Shown in pieces: positions 36,526-45,359 of a stretch of 64,000 nt of DNA. A model generated the notes under the pieces. It searched no databases. It was not told the origin of the DNA and was given only the letters and a program-made list of their open reading frames with translations. The translations under genes were made by a program, and so were the position numbers. How positions within the stretch are numbered: position 1 is the first letter of the stretch; each line of letters starts with the position of its first letter. The stretch is from NCBI RefSeq assembly GCF_005937985.2, contig NZ_CP042172.1, positions 248,001-312,000 of the forward strand, written 5' to 3'. Source of the stretch: Arthrobacter sp. KBS0702. GTDB lineage: Bacteria > Actinomycetota > Actinomycetes > Actinomycetales > Micrococcaceae.

Positions 36526-36896
36526 TGCGGGGTCCTTCCTCGAATGATGCGTTTTCCGGACGCATGTCCGGAACACTTTTCCGCTGACACGTCCTACGCG
36601 CACTCCCCAGGGGAGCCTGCGATCTGAAAGACGAGTCTCGGTTCAGCAATGCCTCAGAGGATACCCAAGATTGCCGGCTGTGAACAGGGGCGGCTTCACT
36701 TTGATTTTTCCCGGGATTATGCCGTTTTGCGCTGGCCGAACCTGCCGGGAAGCCTGTCGCTCCGCGGGTTCCGGGGCCGGCCGAACGCTGTGTAAACACT
36801 TGGTAAAACCTGCCCGCCGGGCCGATGGAGGCCGCACCCCGGCAGGTCTGGCAGAATAGCCGCAACACAGCCACGTATCGCGAGGAGGCGGACCCC
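36526..36896. other. Intergenic region upstream of a stress protein gene
   Basis: 371 bp without a convincing gene. It must hold the divergent promoters of the flavoprotein and stress-protein genes. AGAATA near 36853 is a possible -10 element. I looked for a DosR-type palindrome and saw none. Confidence 0.4.
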
Positions 36897-37928
36897 ATGG
36901 CCCGAGAACAGGTGCATCCGGACCCGGCGGGAGACGCTGCCGAGGAGCACGCTCCTCGCGGGATCGTGGTCGGCGTGGACGGCTCGGACCACAGCCACTG
37001 CGCCTTGGTCTGGGCGGCCCGGGAAGCCGAGCGCAGGCGTCGCCCGCTGCACATCGTGACCGCCTATTCGGTGCCCGTTTTCGCCGCCTCCGGCCTGGAC
37101 GGCGGGTACGCGACGGTGGACGATTCGGTGATCCGCGAAGGCGCCGAGGCGATCCTGAAGCAGGCGCTGGACAAGGTGGCCCGCTACAACATCGACGTCG
37201 ACGCCTCGGTGGAGAACGGCGACGCCTCCGGTGTCCTGCTGGAGATGACGGAAACCGCCGAGCTGCTGGTCTTTGGCACCCGCGGCCGGGGCGGCTTCGT
37301 GGGCAGGCTCCTCGGATCGGTCAGCAGCGCGCTGCCTGCGCACGCCAAATGCCCCACGGTCACGGTCCCGCTCATTTGCGGCGACCGGCTGGGCGAGACG
37401 ACCGATGACAAACATGTCCGGGCCGAACGGGAAAAGTCCGGACACCAGCCGGTCGAAAACGTCGTGGTGGTGGGGGTGGACGGCTCCGAACAGGCCCGCG
37501 TGGCGGTGCTCGAGGCCGCGGCCCAGGCCGAACGCCTCTCCGCGCCGCTGCGCGTGGTCTGCGCCGTCCCGCAATACAGCGGCTCACTCGCCTGGGTTCC
37601 CGCCCCGATGGACCGGGAGGCGCTCTTCGCCGACATCCGGGTCCAGCTCGACGCCGGCGTGGCCTGGCTCAAAAGCCACTTCCCCCGGCTGGAGGTCGAA
37701 ACCCAGCTCGTGGACGGTTCCCCGGTGGACATCCTCGTCGAGGCGAGCCGGCATGTGGAACTCGTGGTGGTAGGCACCCGCGGCCGGGGCGGCTTCGCCG
37801 GGATGCTGCTGGGATCGACCTCCGACGGCATCCTGCACCACGCCAAGGGCCCCGTCATGGTGGTCCCGGACCGGGAGGATCCGCGGCTGGCCGACAGGCC
37901 CAGCTTCGGACCGATGCTCGGCTCGTAG
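36897..37928 (+). CDS. Universal stress protein, two tandem UspA domains
   Basis: 343 residues. Domain one (IVVGVDGSDHSHCALVWAA ... FGTRGRGGFVGRLLGS) and domain two (VVVVGVDGSEQARVAVLEA ... VGTRGRGGFAGMLLGS) both keep the G-2x-G-9x-G ATP loop. GAGGAGG lies 8 nt before the ATG. The PEP-utilising enzyme starts 27 nt after its stop, so the two are likely one transcript. Confidence 0.93.
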   Translation: MAREQVHPDPAGDAAEEHAPRGIVVGVDGSDHSHCALVWAAREAERRRRPLHIVTAYSVPVFAASGLDGGYATVDDSVIREGAEAILKQALDKVARYNIDVDASVENGDASGVLLEMTETAELLVFGTRGRGGFVGRLLGSVSSALPAHAKCPTVTVPLICGDRLGETTDDKHVRAEREKSGHQPVENVVVVGVDGSEQARVAVLEAAAQAERLSAPLRVVCAVPQYSGSLAWVPAPMDREALFADIRVQLDAGVAWLKSHFPRLEVETQLVDGSPVDILVEASRHVELVVVGTRGRGGFAGMLLGSTSDGILHHAKGPVMVVPDREDPRLADRPSFGPMLGS

Positions 37929-37955
37929 TCCGAGCGCCCAAGGGAGGGCCGTCAG

Positions 37956-40757
37956 GTGGAGCACATATCCGTTCCAGGGACGCAGCGGCAGGACCCGCCG
38001 CCCGGACTGGTCCTGGCCCTTGAGCTGATCGGCGCGGAGCTGCTGCCCGCCGTCGGCGGGAAGGCCGCCAACCTCGGTGAACTGCTGCGGGCGGGACTGC
38101 CCGTTCCGCCGGGTTTCTGCCTGACCACCCAGGCCTACCGGCACGCGACCGCGGGCGCCGGGCTCGACGCCGTCCACGCGTCCCTCGCCGCAACTTCCGC
38201 GGAGGACCTTCCCGGGCTCGCCGGTCTGGCGGCCGCCGCGCGCCGCCTGGTACTGGCCGCGGACGTCCCGGCCGATGTTGTCCTGGCCGTGCGCGACGCC
38301 TACGCGGCGCTGGGAACGGATGCCCCGGTGGCGGTCCGGTCCTCCGCGACCGCCGAGGACCTGCCCTTCGCCAGTTTCGCCGGCCAACAGGACACCTTCC
38401 TCAACGTCGTCGGCATCGACGCGGTCCTGGCCGCGGTCCGGCAGTGCTGGGCCTCGCTCTGGACAGACCGCGCGGTAAGCTACCGCGCCGCCCACGGGAT
38501 CAGCCCGGCGGCCGTGTCGCTCGCCGTCGTGGTCCAGCGGATGGTGGATGCGGCGGTCGCCGGGGTCCTGTTCACCGCGAACCCGGTCACCGGCAGGCGG
38601 CACGAGGCGGTCATCGATGCCAGCCCGGGCCTGGGCGAGGCCGTGGTGTCAGGAGCGGTCAACCCGGACCATTTCGTCATCGACAGCGCCACCCGGCGGA
38701 TCCTCGAACGCCGGATCGGGAGCAAAGAGGTGGCCATCCGGCCGCTGCCGGGCGGCGGGACCGCTCGGGTCGGCCAGTCCGGCGACGGCACGCAACCCTG
38801 TGTCGACGATGCCAGGCTCCTGGTGCTGGAACTTCTGGGCCGCCGCGCGGAGGTCCACTTCGGCGCGCCGCAGGACCTGGAATGGGCCATCGACGACGGC
38901 GGCGTGGCGTGGCTGACGCAGTCGCGGCCTATCACCACGCTCTACCCCCTGCCGGAGCGTCGGCACGTCCCGGACGGGACCCGCGTCTACCTGTGCTTCA
39001 GCCTGGCCCAGGGCCTGACCCGCCCCCTGACGCCGATGGGGCTGGCAGGTTTCCGGCTGATCGCTTCGTCCGTGGCCCGGGCGGCAGGTTTCGAGGTGCC
39101 GGCTCCGCACGACGGGCCCGCCCCGTACGCGCCGGCCGGGCAGCGGCTGTTCTTCGACTTGACCCCGGTGCTGCGCAGCGCCGTCGGACGGGCCCTGGTG
39201 CCGCGGGTGTTCGACGTGATGGAAGCCCGCTCCGCGGCGGTGCTGCGGGTGCTGTTCGATGACCCCCGCTTCTCCGTCACGAGCCGCTCGCCCTGGCGGC
39301 TGCTGCGCCACATCCTCCCCGTGGCGGCGCGGGCGAGGGTCCCTGAGTCGCTGCTGCGCGCCCTGTTCCGACCGGAGGCAGCGCTGCGCCGGGCGGAGCG
39401 CTTCGGCGAACGTTTCCGGGCCACCCTGGTGGTCCCGGCAGGCTCCACCGCGCAGCAGCGTCTGGACCACGTGGAGCGCATCCTGGGCCGGGAACTGTTC
39501 CCGGTGGTGCCCAACATCCTGCCGCTGCCCGCCCTGGGCTTTGCCCTGCTGGCGGCCGCCGGCCGACTGTTGGGAAACAGCGCCGGGCCGGGGTCGCTGC
39601 AGCCGGTGCTGCGGGGGCTGCCCCACAATGTGACCACCGAGATGGACCTGGCGCTGTGGCAGCTCGCCGACGCCATCCGGGCCGACGCCGGTGCCGCGAC
39701 GGTGTTCGACGCCGAAACGGTGCAGGAGCTGGCCCGCCGCTACCGGGCCCGCGAGCTGCCCGCCGTCGTGCAGTCCGGGCTTGCCGGTTTCCTGGGCCGC
39801 TACGGGCACCGGGCGGTGGCCGAAATTGACCTCGGAGTGCCCCGCTGGTCCGAGGATCCGGTCCACATCCTCGGCGTCCTGGCCAACTACCTGCGGCTGG
39901 AGGATCCGGAGCAGGCCCCGGACCGGCAGTTCCGCAGGGCGGCGCGGGATGCGGAGGCCCAGGCGCAGCGGCTGGCCGCCGCCGCGGGCCGGCGGGGCAG
40001 GCTGCGCGCGGCGCTGGTGCGGGCGGCACTGAAACGCACCCGGATGTTCGCCGGCCTACGGGAACTGCCGAAGTACCTCATCGTCGAGGCCCTCGCCGCG
40101 GTGCGCGGGCAACTCCAAGCCATCGGGACGGAACTCGCCCGAACCGGCCGCATCACGGACGCTGACGACGTCTTCTTCCTGGACCTGGTTGAGGTCCGCG
40201 AGGGCCTCGCCGGGAGGGCGCTGCACGCGGTCGTGGCGCTCCGCCGTGCCGACTACGCCCGTGAACTGGGCCGGCGGCACATCCCGCGGGTGCTGCTCTC
40301 GGACGGGACCGAACCGGAGGCGCTCCAATCCCGCGCCGCCGGGACGGGTGCGGCGGCGGCAGTGCTGGGCGGCACCCCGGCGTCGGCCGGCACGGTCACT
40401 GCCGCGGCGCGGATCATCCTCGATCCCCAGGGTGCGCGGCTGGAGCCCGGCGAAATCCTGGTGGCGCCGTCCACGGACCCGGGCTGGACGCCGCTTTTCC
40501 TGACCGCCGGCGGGCTCGTGATGGAGATGGGCGGACCCAATTCGCACGGCGCCGTCGTCGCCCGGGAATACGGCATCCCCGCCGTCGTCGGAGTCCTGGA
40601 CGCCACCTCGCTGATCGCCACCGGGCAGCGCATTACGGTCGACGGCGGCGAAGGCACCGTGGTGCCGGATGCCGGGCCCGCGGGCGCGGCACCCGGCGGG
40701 GAAGTCCGTCGAAGCAATCCTCCGGGTAGCGGTGATGCAGGCGCTTCCCGGGCGTAA
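37956..40757 (+). CDS. PEP-utilising enzyme, rifampicin-phosphotransferase-like
   Basis: 933 residues. N-terminal ATP-grasp domain (GGKAANLGELLRAGLPVPPG, VRSSATAEDLPFASFAGQQD, LFTANPVTG), a long central helical domain, and a C-terminal swivelling phosphohistidine domain with the catalytic His in GGPNSHGAVVAREYGIPAVV. There is no C-terminal TIM barrel, so this is not a true PEP synthase; the order ATP-grasp, central domain, His domain is that of rifampicin phosphotransferases and related enzymes. GTG start with GGGAGGG 9 nt upstream. Substrate unknown; drug inactivation is possible but not shown. Confidence 0.85.
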   Translation: MEHISVPGTQRQDPPPGLVLALELIGAELLPAVGGKAANLGELLRAGLPVPPGFCLTTQAYRHATAGAGLDAVHASLAATSAEDLPGLAGLAAAARRLVLAADVPADVVLAVRDAYAALGTDAPVAVRSSATAEDLPFASFAGQQDTFLNVVGIDAVLAAVRQCWASLWTDRAVSYRAAHGISPAAVSLAVVVQRMVDAAVAGVLFTANPVTGRRHEAVIDASPGLGEAVVSGAVNPDHFVIDSATRRILERRIGSKEVAIRPLPGGGTARVGQSGDGTQPCVDDARLLVLELLGRRAEVHFGAPQDLEWAIDDGGVAWLTQSRPITTLYPLPERRHVPDGTRVYLCFSLAQGLTRPLTPMGLAGFRLIASSVARAAGFEVPAPHDGPAPYAPAGQRLFFDLTPVLRSAVGRALVPRVFDVMEARSAAVLRVLFDDPRFSVTSRSPWRLLRHILPVAARARVPESLLRALFRPEAALRRAERFGERFRATLVVPAGSTAQQRLDHVERILGRELFPVVPNILPLPALGFALLAAAGRLLGNSAGPGSLQPVLRGLPHNVTTEMDLALWQLADAIRADAGAATVFDAETVQELARRYRARELPAVVQSGLAGFLGRYGHRAVAEIDLGVPRWSEDPVHILGVLANYLRLEDPEQAPDRQFRRAARDAEAQAQRLAAAAGRRGRLRAALVRAALKRTRMFAGLRELPKYLIVEALAAVRGQLQAIGTELARTGRITDADDVFFLDLVEVREGLAGRALHAVVALRRADYARELGRRHIPRVLLSDGTEPEALQSRAAGTGAAAAVLGGTPASAGTVTAAARIILDPQGARLEPGEILVAPSTDPGWTPLFLTAGGLVMEMGGPNSHGAVVAREYGIPAVVGVLDATSLIATGQRITVDGGEGTVVPDAGPAGAAPGGEVRRSNPPGSGDAGASRA

Positions 40758-40799
40758 TGTTGAATCATGAGCTGCAATGTTGGTGCGCGGTCGCAATGA
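40755..40799 (+). promoter_or_regulatory. Internal promoter and 10-codon leaderless ORF before the LolA-like gene
   Basis: TAATGT at 40755-40760 overlaps the stop codon of the preceding gene. Six nt later ATG at 40767 opens a frame coding MSCNVGARSQ, whose TGA overlaps the ATG of the next gene (ATGA at 40796-40799). This repeats the layout at 13371 and suggests leaderless transcription with re-initiation. Confidence 0.4.
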
Positions 40800-41911
40800 C
40801 CCGCCTCTGGCTGCGCTGGTTGCCGGCCGTTACCGTTCCTGCCGTGATCGCCGCCGGGGTGCTGGCGGGATCCGTGCCTGCCAGCGCGGGGGATCCGTTG
40901 CCGGCGAAATCACCCGAGCAGGTGCTGGAGTTGATTGCCCAGCACCGCGAAACGTCGTTCTCCGGGACGCTGGACCAAACGTCCAGCCTTGGGCTGCCGG
41001 AACTCCCGCAGACCGGTCCGGGAGCATCGACCGGAGACACCGCCTGGCTGGAACTGCTGACCGGGCCGCACACCGCCAGGGTCTACCGTGACGGCCCGGA
41101 CAACGCCCGCATCCAGGTGCTGGACCGGCTGGCGGAGCGGGATATCGTCCGGCACGGCGAGGAAGTCTGGTTCTACAACTCCAAGGACAACACCGCCGCG
41201 CATGCCGTCCTCCCGGCCGGATCGAAAGACCGGCACGGCGCCGGGAAAGAAGCGATGCCCGCGCCGGACCAGCTGGCCGACAAACTCCTGGCCAAGCTCG
41301 AGAAGAGCAGCGACGTATCCGTCGGGACGGACGTTGAGGTTGCCGGACGGGCCGCCTACCAGCTGGTGCTCACGCCCAAGTCCTCGGCCACCCTGCTGGC
41401 CTCCGTGGCGATTTCGGTGGACGGCCAAAACGGAATGCCGCTCGGCGTCGAAGTGAAGGCCCGCGGCCAGGCGGAACCGGCGTTCCGCATGGTCTTCACG
41501 AAGCTCTCGCTCGAGACCCCGGACGCCGCGATCTTCACGTTCAGCCCGCCGCCCGGGGCCACCGTCAAGGAACTCCCGGTCAAGGACCACAAAACCACCG
41601 GCCCGAAGGAACGCACGGCGACCAAGGACAAGGACAAGGACAAGGTCCACGTCAGCGGAACCGGCTGGGAATCCGTCGTCGAGTTCCCCGCCGGCGCATT
41701 GACCGGCACCGGCTCACCGGGCAAGGCGCCGGCCCAGCAGTCGGGGGAGCCCGGGGGCGCGGCGTCGCTGCTGGCCCGGGCGAGCGTCCCGGTGACCGGC
41801 GGCAGGCTGCTCTCCAGCGCCCTGGTGAACGTGCTGATCCTCGACGACGGCCGCGTCTTCGCCGGGTCCGTCCCGTTGGAGCGGCTCCAGGCCGCGGCCG
41901 CCGAGCGGTGA
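40796..41911 (+). CDS. Secreted LolA/RseB-like lipoprotein-carrier family protein
   Basis: 371 residues from ATG 40796. A signal peptide or anchor covers about residues 5-30 (cleavage near VPASAGD). The body repeats the half-barrel logic of LolA/RseB proteins (TSFSGTLDQTSSLGLPEL, VWFYNSKDNTAAHAVLP, AAYQLVLTPK). A Lys/Asp-rich stretch follows near residue 280. Actinobacteria have no outer membrane, so the role is in envelope lipid or stress handling. The stop overlaps the ABC ATPase start (GTGA). Confidence 0.8.
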   Translation: MTRLWLRWLPAVTVPAVIAAGVLAGSVPASAGDPLPAKSPEQVLELIAQHRETSFSGTLDQTSSLGLPELPQTGPGASTGDTAWLELLTGPHTARVYRDGPDNARIQVLDRLAERDIVRHGEEVWFYNSKDNTAAHAVLPAGSKDRHGAGKEAMPAPDQLADKLLAKLEKSSDVSVGTDVEVAGRAAYQLVLTPKSSATLLASVAISVDGQNGMPLGVEVKARGQAEPAFRMVFTKLSLETPDAAIFTFSPPPGATVKELPVKDHKTTGPKERTATKDKDKDKVHVSGTGWESVVEFPAGALTGTGSPGKAPAQQSGEPGGAASLLARASVPVTGGRLLSSALVNVLILDDGRVFAGSVPLERLQAAAAER

Positions 41912-42888
41912 CCGCCGTCGCACCGTCCGCCGAACTGAGCATCGAGACCCGGGGTTTGAGCAAACGCTTCGGCCGGCAACTGGCGGTCAACGGCGTCGAC
42001 CTTGCCGTGCCGCGCGGCTCCGTTTTCGGCTTCCTGGGCCCCAACGGCTCAGGCAAGACCACCACCATCCGGATCATGTTGGGCCTGGCCGCGGCCACAA
42101 GCGGCTCGGTGCGCGTGCTCGGCGAGGAGATGCCGGAGCGGCTGCGCACCGTGCTGCCGCGGGTCGGCGCCCTGGTCGAAGGTCCGGCCTTCTACCCATT
42201 CCTCTCGGGGGCGGCCAACCTCCTGCGCTTTGACGCCGCGGATCCGGCGGCGCCTGCCGGGACGCGGCACACGCGGGTGCGCACGGCGCTCGAACGGGTG
42301 GGCCTGGGGCATGCCGCGGACAAAAAGGTCCGCGCGTACTCGCTGGGCATGAAACAGCGCCTTGGCATCGCGAATGCCTTGCTGGTGCCCCGGGAGCTGC
42401 TGGTGCTGGACGAGCCGACCAACGGCCTGGACCCGCAGGGCACCCGGGAGGTGCGGCACCTGGTCCGTTCCCTCGCCGCCGACGGCGCCACGGTGTTCGT
42501 CTCCAGCCACCTGCTCACCGAGGTGGAGCAGATCTGCACGCACGCGGCCATCATGAGCGCCGGACGCCTCGTGGCGCAGGGCCCCCTGACGGAGCTGCGG
42601 CGGGCAGGCCAAGCCAGGATCCGGCTGCTAACTCCCGACGCCGGAACTGCCGCCAGGGTGCTGGCCGGCCTGGGGCTGACGGCCGACGGCGGTACCGCTG
42701 CGGCAGGGGGCGAGGTGCTGTATGCGCCGCTGCCTGCCGGGCCCGACGCCGGCGCGCCCACGCCGGAAGGAGTGGTGGAGGCGCTCGTCGCGGCCGGCGT
42801 CCGGGTGCGCGGCTTCAACCTGGAGCAGGGCAGCCTCGAAGACCGCTTCGTCGAGCTGACAGGGGAGGGGTTTGACGTTGCCCAGTGA
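41908..42888 (+). CDS. ABC transporter ATP-binding protein (CcmA/multidrug type)
   Basis: 326 residues. Walker A GPNGSGKTT, signature YSLGMKQRLG, Walker B LLVLDEPTNGLD, H-loop in VSSHLLTEV. The C-terminal extension of about 90 residues is like the regulatory tail of DrrA/NatA-type exporters. GTG start overlaps the previous stop by 4 bp. Works with the permease encoded next. Confidence 0.93.
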   Translation: MTAVAPSAELSIETRGLSKRFGRQLAVNGVDLAVPRGSVFGFLGPNGSGKTTTIRIMLGLAAATSGSVRVLGEEMPERLRTVLPRVGALVEGPAFYPFLSGAANLLRFDAADPAAPAGTRHTRVRTALERVGLGHAADKKVRAYSLGMKQRLGIANALLVPRELLVLDEPTNGLDPQGTREVRHLVRSLAADGATVFVSSHLLTEVEQICTHAAIMSAGRLVAQGPLTELRRAGQARIRLLTPDAGTAARVLAGLGLTADGGTAAAGGEVLYAPLPAGPDAGAPTPEGVVEALVAAGVRVRGFNLEQGSLEDRFVELTGEGFDVAQ

Positions 42889-43738
42889 TCCGAGGAGACC
42901 CCTTCATCAGGGCGCGGCCCGGGCCCCTGGCCTGCGGCTCCTCGCGTCCGAACTCGGTGTGCTCTTCCGCCGCCGCCGGACCTGGGCCATGTTGCTTGCC
43001 CTCGCCGCGATCCCGGTGCTGATCGCCGTGGCGGTGCGGCTCTCCTCGGCCGTCCCGCCCGGCCGCGGACCCGCGTTCTTGGACCGGATCAGCCAGAACG
43101 GGCTGTTCGCCGGCGTCACCGCGATGCTGGTGGCCGTTCCGCTGTTCCTGCCCCTGACGATCGGCGTGGTGGCCGGCGACACCCTGGCCGGCGAGGCGGG
43201 CCTCGGGACCTTGCGGTATTTGCTGGCGGCCCCGGCCGGCCGGGTCCGGCTGCTGCTGGTGAAGTACGCCGGCGCGGTGGTGTTCGCCGTAGCCGCACCC
43301 CTCACGGTGGCGCTCGTCGGGGCCGGCATCGGGGCGGCACTCTTCCCGGTGGGGCCCGTGACCCTGCTCTCCGGGGAGACGATCGGCGCCGCCGAAGCGC
43401 TGGGACGCCTGCTCCTGATCGCTGCCTACCTGGCCGTGTCCCTGGTGGGGCTGTCCGCCATCGGCTTGTTCATGTCCAGCCTCACGGACGTCCCCGTTGG
43501 CGCCATGGCAGCCACGGTGGTGCTCGCCGTCGTCGCACAGGTCGCGGATGCGCTGCCGCAACTGGAATGGCTGCACCCATGGCTTTTCAGCCACCGCTGG
43601 CTCGATTTCGCCGACTTGTTGCGCCAGCCCATTGCCTGGGACTCGTTCGCCGCCAACGCCCTGCTGCAGGGCGGGTACCTGGCCGTGTTCGGGGCGCTCG
43701 CCTACGCCAGGTTCGCCACCAAGGACGTCCTCTCCTAG
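42872..43738 (+). CDS. ABC transporter permease (ABC-2 type)
   Basis: 288 residues, six membrane segments, of the type that pairs with CcmA-like ATPases. The TTG start at 42872 has AGGGGAGGGG just upstream and overlaps the ATPase gene by 17 nt. The gene order carrier-ATPase-permease suggests an envelope lipid or lipoprotein export unit. Confidence 0.88.
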   Translation: MTLPSDPRRPLHQGAARAPGLRLLASELGVLFRRRRTWAMLLALAAIPVLIAVAVRLSSAVPPGRGPAFLDRISQNGLFAGVTAMLVAVPLFLPLTIGVVAGDTLAGEAGLGTLRYLLAAPAGRVRLLLVKYAGAVVFAVAAPLTVALVGAGIGAALFPVGPVTLLSGETIGAAEALGRLLLIAAYLAVSLVGLSAIGLFMSSLTDVPVGAMAATVVLAVVAQVADALPQLEWLHPWLFSHRWLDFADLLRQPIAWDSFAANALLQGGYLAVFGALAYARFATKDVLS

Positions 43739-43764
43739 GGCCTCGCAGGCCTCCGGCAGGGGGG

Positions 43765-45153
43765 TCAGTACCGGGCAGCGACCGGGTAGAGCTGCATCCC
43801 GGACATGGAGGCGAGATCTGTCACGGTGATGCCCGCATCCACATTCAGTGCCTGAACCACCCGTCCGCCGCCCAGGTAGATGGCCACGTGGTAGAACCCG
43901 GGCGCGGAGCCCCAGACCAGCAGGTCGCCCGGCCGCGCCTCGGAAAGCGGGATGTGGACGGGCGCCTGGGCGAATTGTTCCGCCGCCGTGCGGGGCAGCG
44001 ACTTGCCGGCCGCCGCGAACGCGTTCTGCACCAGGCCCGAGCAGTCGAAGCCGTAGGCGCCCGTCCCGCCGTACTGGTAGAAATACGGCGCGCCGGTCTT
44101 GCCCAGGGCTACCGACATGGCCGTCTCGTTGGAACCACCGGGCGCGGGCACGGGAGGGGGCGGCGGGGCAGGAGCCGGCGCCGGAGCCGGGAGGGGCGCC
44201 GGTGCGGGCGCCGGTGCTGGAAGGCCCTGGTCCGGCACGGGAGCCACCCCGGCCGCCGGCGGAACAGGCGCGGCCGGCGCGGGCGCCGCCGCCGGCGGCG
44301 CGGACCGGGCGGGCTGCGGGGCCGGAAGCTGCGCGGAGGCAGCAGTCACAGCTGCCAGTTGCGCCTGCTGGCGCTCGCGGTCCAAGGCGTCCACCCGCGC
44401 CGTCTCGAGCGCCACGGTGGTGTTCCGCAGCGTAGCCAGCTGGTCCACCAAAACCGTGCGCTGCGCCGCCGCGTCGGACACCGCCCGGTGCCGGGCCTGG
44501 TTGGCCTGCTCGGCGTCGGCTTTCCGGGATTCCGCCGTGCGGGCTGCATCGTCCGCGGCGTGGTCAGCCTCGGCCGCGGAGGCCTTGGCCGACTGGGCGG
44601 CGGCGGCCGCGTTTTCCGCGGTCTGGAAGGCGCGGGTGCGGGCGGCGGCCACAGCTTCAAGCGTGGCGGCCTGCTGCAGCGCCTGGCCGTTCCCGCTGAC
44701 CAGGCTGCCGAGGGCCGGCGTCATGCCGCCGTTGCGGTACAGATCCCCGGCGAGCTGGCCGATCAGTTTGCGCGCCTTGGCCTGCTCGGCTTCGGCGGCG
44801 GCGGCCTTGGCCGCCGCGACCGTGGCGGCCTGCCGCCGAATCCCAAGCTCCACCAAAGCGTCCGCGTAGGCGTTGTTGGCCGCGAGCGAGGCGGCCAGCC
44901 CGGTGTCCAGGGCCGTGGCTGCTTCCGCTAGGAGGCGGTCAATGCGCGCGACCTGGTCCGCCGTCGCGCTTTCACTGGACTTCGCCGCGGCGATGTCCTC
45001 GGGCGACGGGATCTCGGGGGCTGCCGGGACCCGCAGGCCGGGTACGGAGGCCGTCGGGGCCGGTGCGGCCTGGGCCGGAAGGGCCAGTGTGGCCAGCAAC
45101 ACGACGGCGGTGCACAGGGCTGCGGCCCTGCCGCCGGGTCCGGTCCAAACCAT
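43765..45153 (-). CDS. NlpC/P60 peptidoglycan hydrolase with coiled-coil N-terminus
   Basis: 462 residues from ATG 45153 (AGCGAGG upstream). Signal peptide (GRAAALCTAVVLLATLALPAQA), long Ala-rich coiled coil (about 60-290), Pro/Ala linker, then an NlpC/P60 domain with catalytic Cys in DCSGLVQ and His in YHVAIYLGG. It cuts peptide stems in the wall during division, like RipA-type proteins. The 5' region holds 9-bp-period repeats like MtrA sites, and MtrAB is known to control such genes in actinobacteria. Confidence 0.92.
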   Translation of the reverse strand: MVWTGPGGRAAALCTAVVLLATLALPAQAAPAPTASVPGLRVPAAPEIPSPEDIAAAKSSESATADQVARIDRLLAEAATALDTGLAASLAANNAYADALVELGIRRQAATVAAAKAAAAEAEQAKARKLIGQLAGDLYRNGGMTPALGSLVSGNGQALQQAATLEAVAAARTRAFQTAENAAAAAQSAKASAAEADHAADDAARTAESRKADAEQANQARHRAVSDAAAQRTVLVDQLATLRNTTVALETARVDALDRERQQAQLAAVTAASAQLPAPQPARSAPPAAAPAPAAPVPPAAGVAPVPDQGLPAPAPAPAPLPAPAPAPAPPPPPVPAPGGSNETAMSVALGKTGAPYFYQYGGTGAYGFDCSGLVQNAFAAAGKSLPRTAAEQFAQAPVHIPLSEARPGDLLVWGSAPGFYHVAIYLGGGRVVQALNVDAGITVTDLASMSGMQLYPVAARY

Positions 45154-45197
45154 GGAAAACCTCGCTGCATTCTGGCTGGTGCGAGCGAGGTATGAAT

Positions 45198-45257
45198 TTT
45201 GGCACGGTGACATGCCCCTCTGCGGATCGCCCAGCAGGGACGAGGCTACGTGCCAAA
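45198..45257 (-). promoter_or_regulatory. Possible structured 5' leader of the NlpC/P60 gene
   Basis: TTTGGCACG at 45198-45206 and CGTGCCAAA at 45249-45257 are a perfect 9-bp inverted repeat that closes a domain of about 40 nt in the presumed leader. It does not match the c-di-AMP (ydaO) riboswitch found before many such genes. Confidence 0.4.
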
Positions 45258-45276
45258 TGCCACTTTGGCAACAGAG

Positions 45277-45303
45277 GTCACACCAGTAACATAAACAACA
45301 CCG
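45277..45303. promoter_or_regulatory. MtrA-like direct repeats before the NlpC/P60 gene
   Basis: GTCACACCA, GTAACATAA and ACAACACCG follow each other with a 9-bp period (45277-45303). MtrA of mycobacteria binds 9-bp direct repeats like GTCACAnnn. It lies 125-150 nt before the start codon. Confidence 0.55.
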
Positions 45304-45359
45304 GTGGCATTCGGTTGCATTCCTCCGGGCGTGTCGCAGCGGGAGGGAGGCGGGAAGTG

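Noticed and set aside
36526..36896. DosR-type hypoxia box before the stress protein genes
   Set aside because: Gene content recalls a hypoxia regulon, but no palindrome of the GGGACnnnnGTCCC kind was found here or before 9996.
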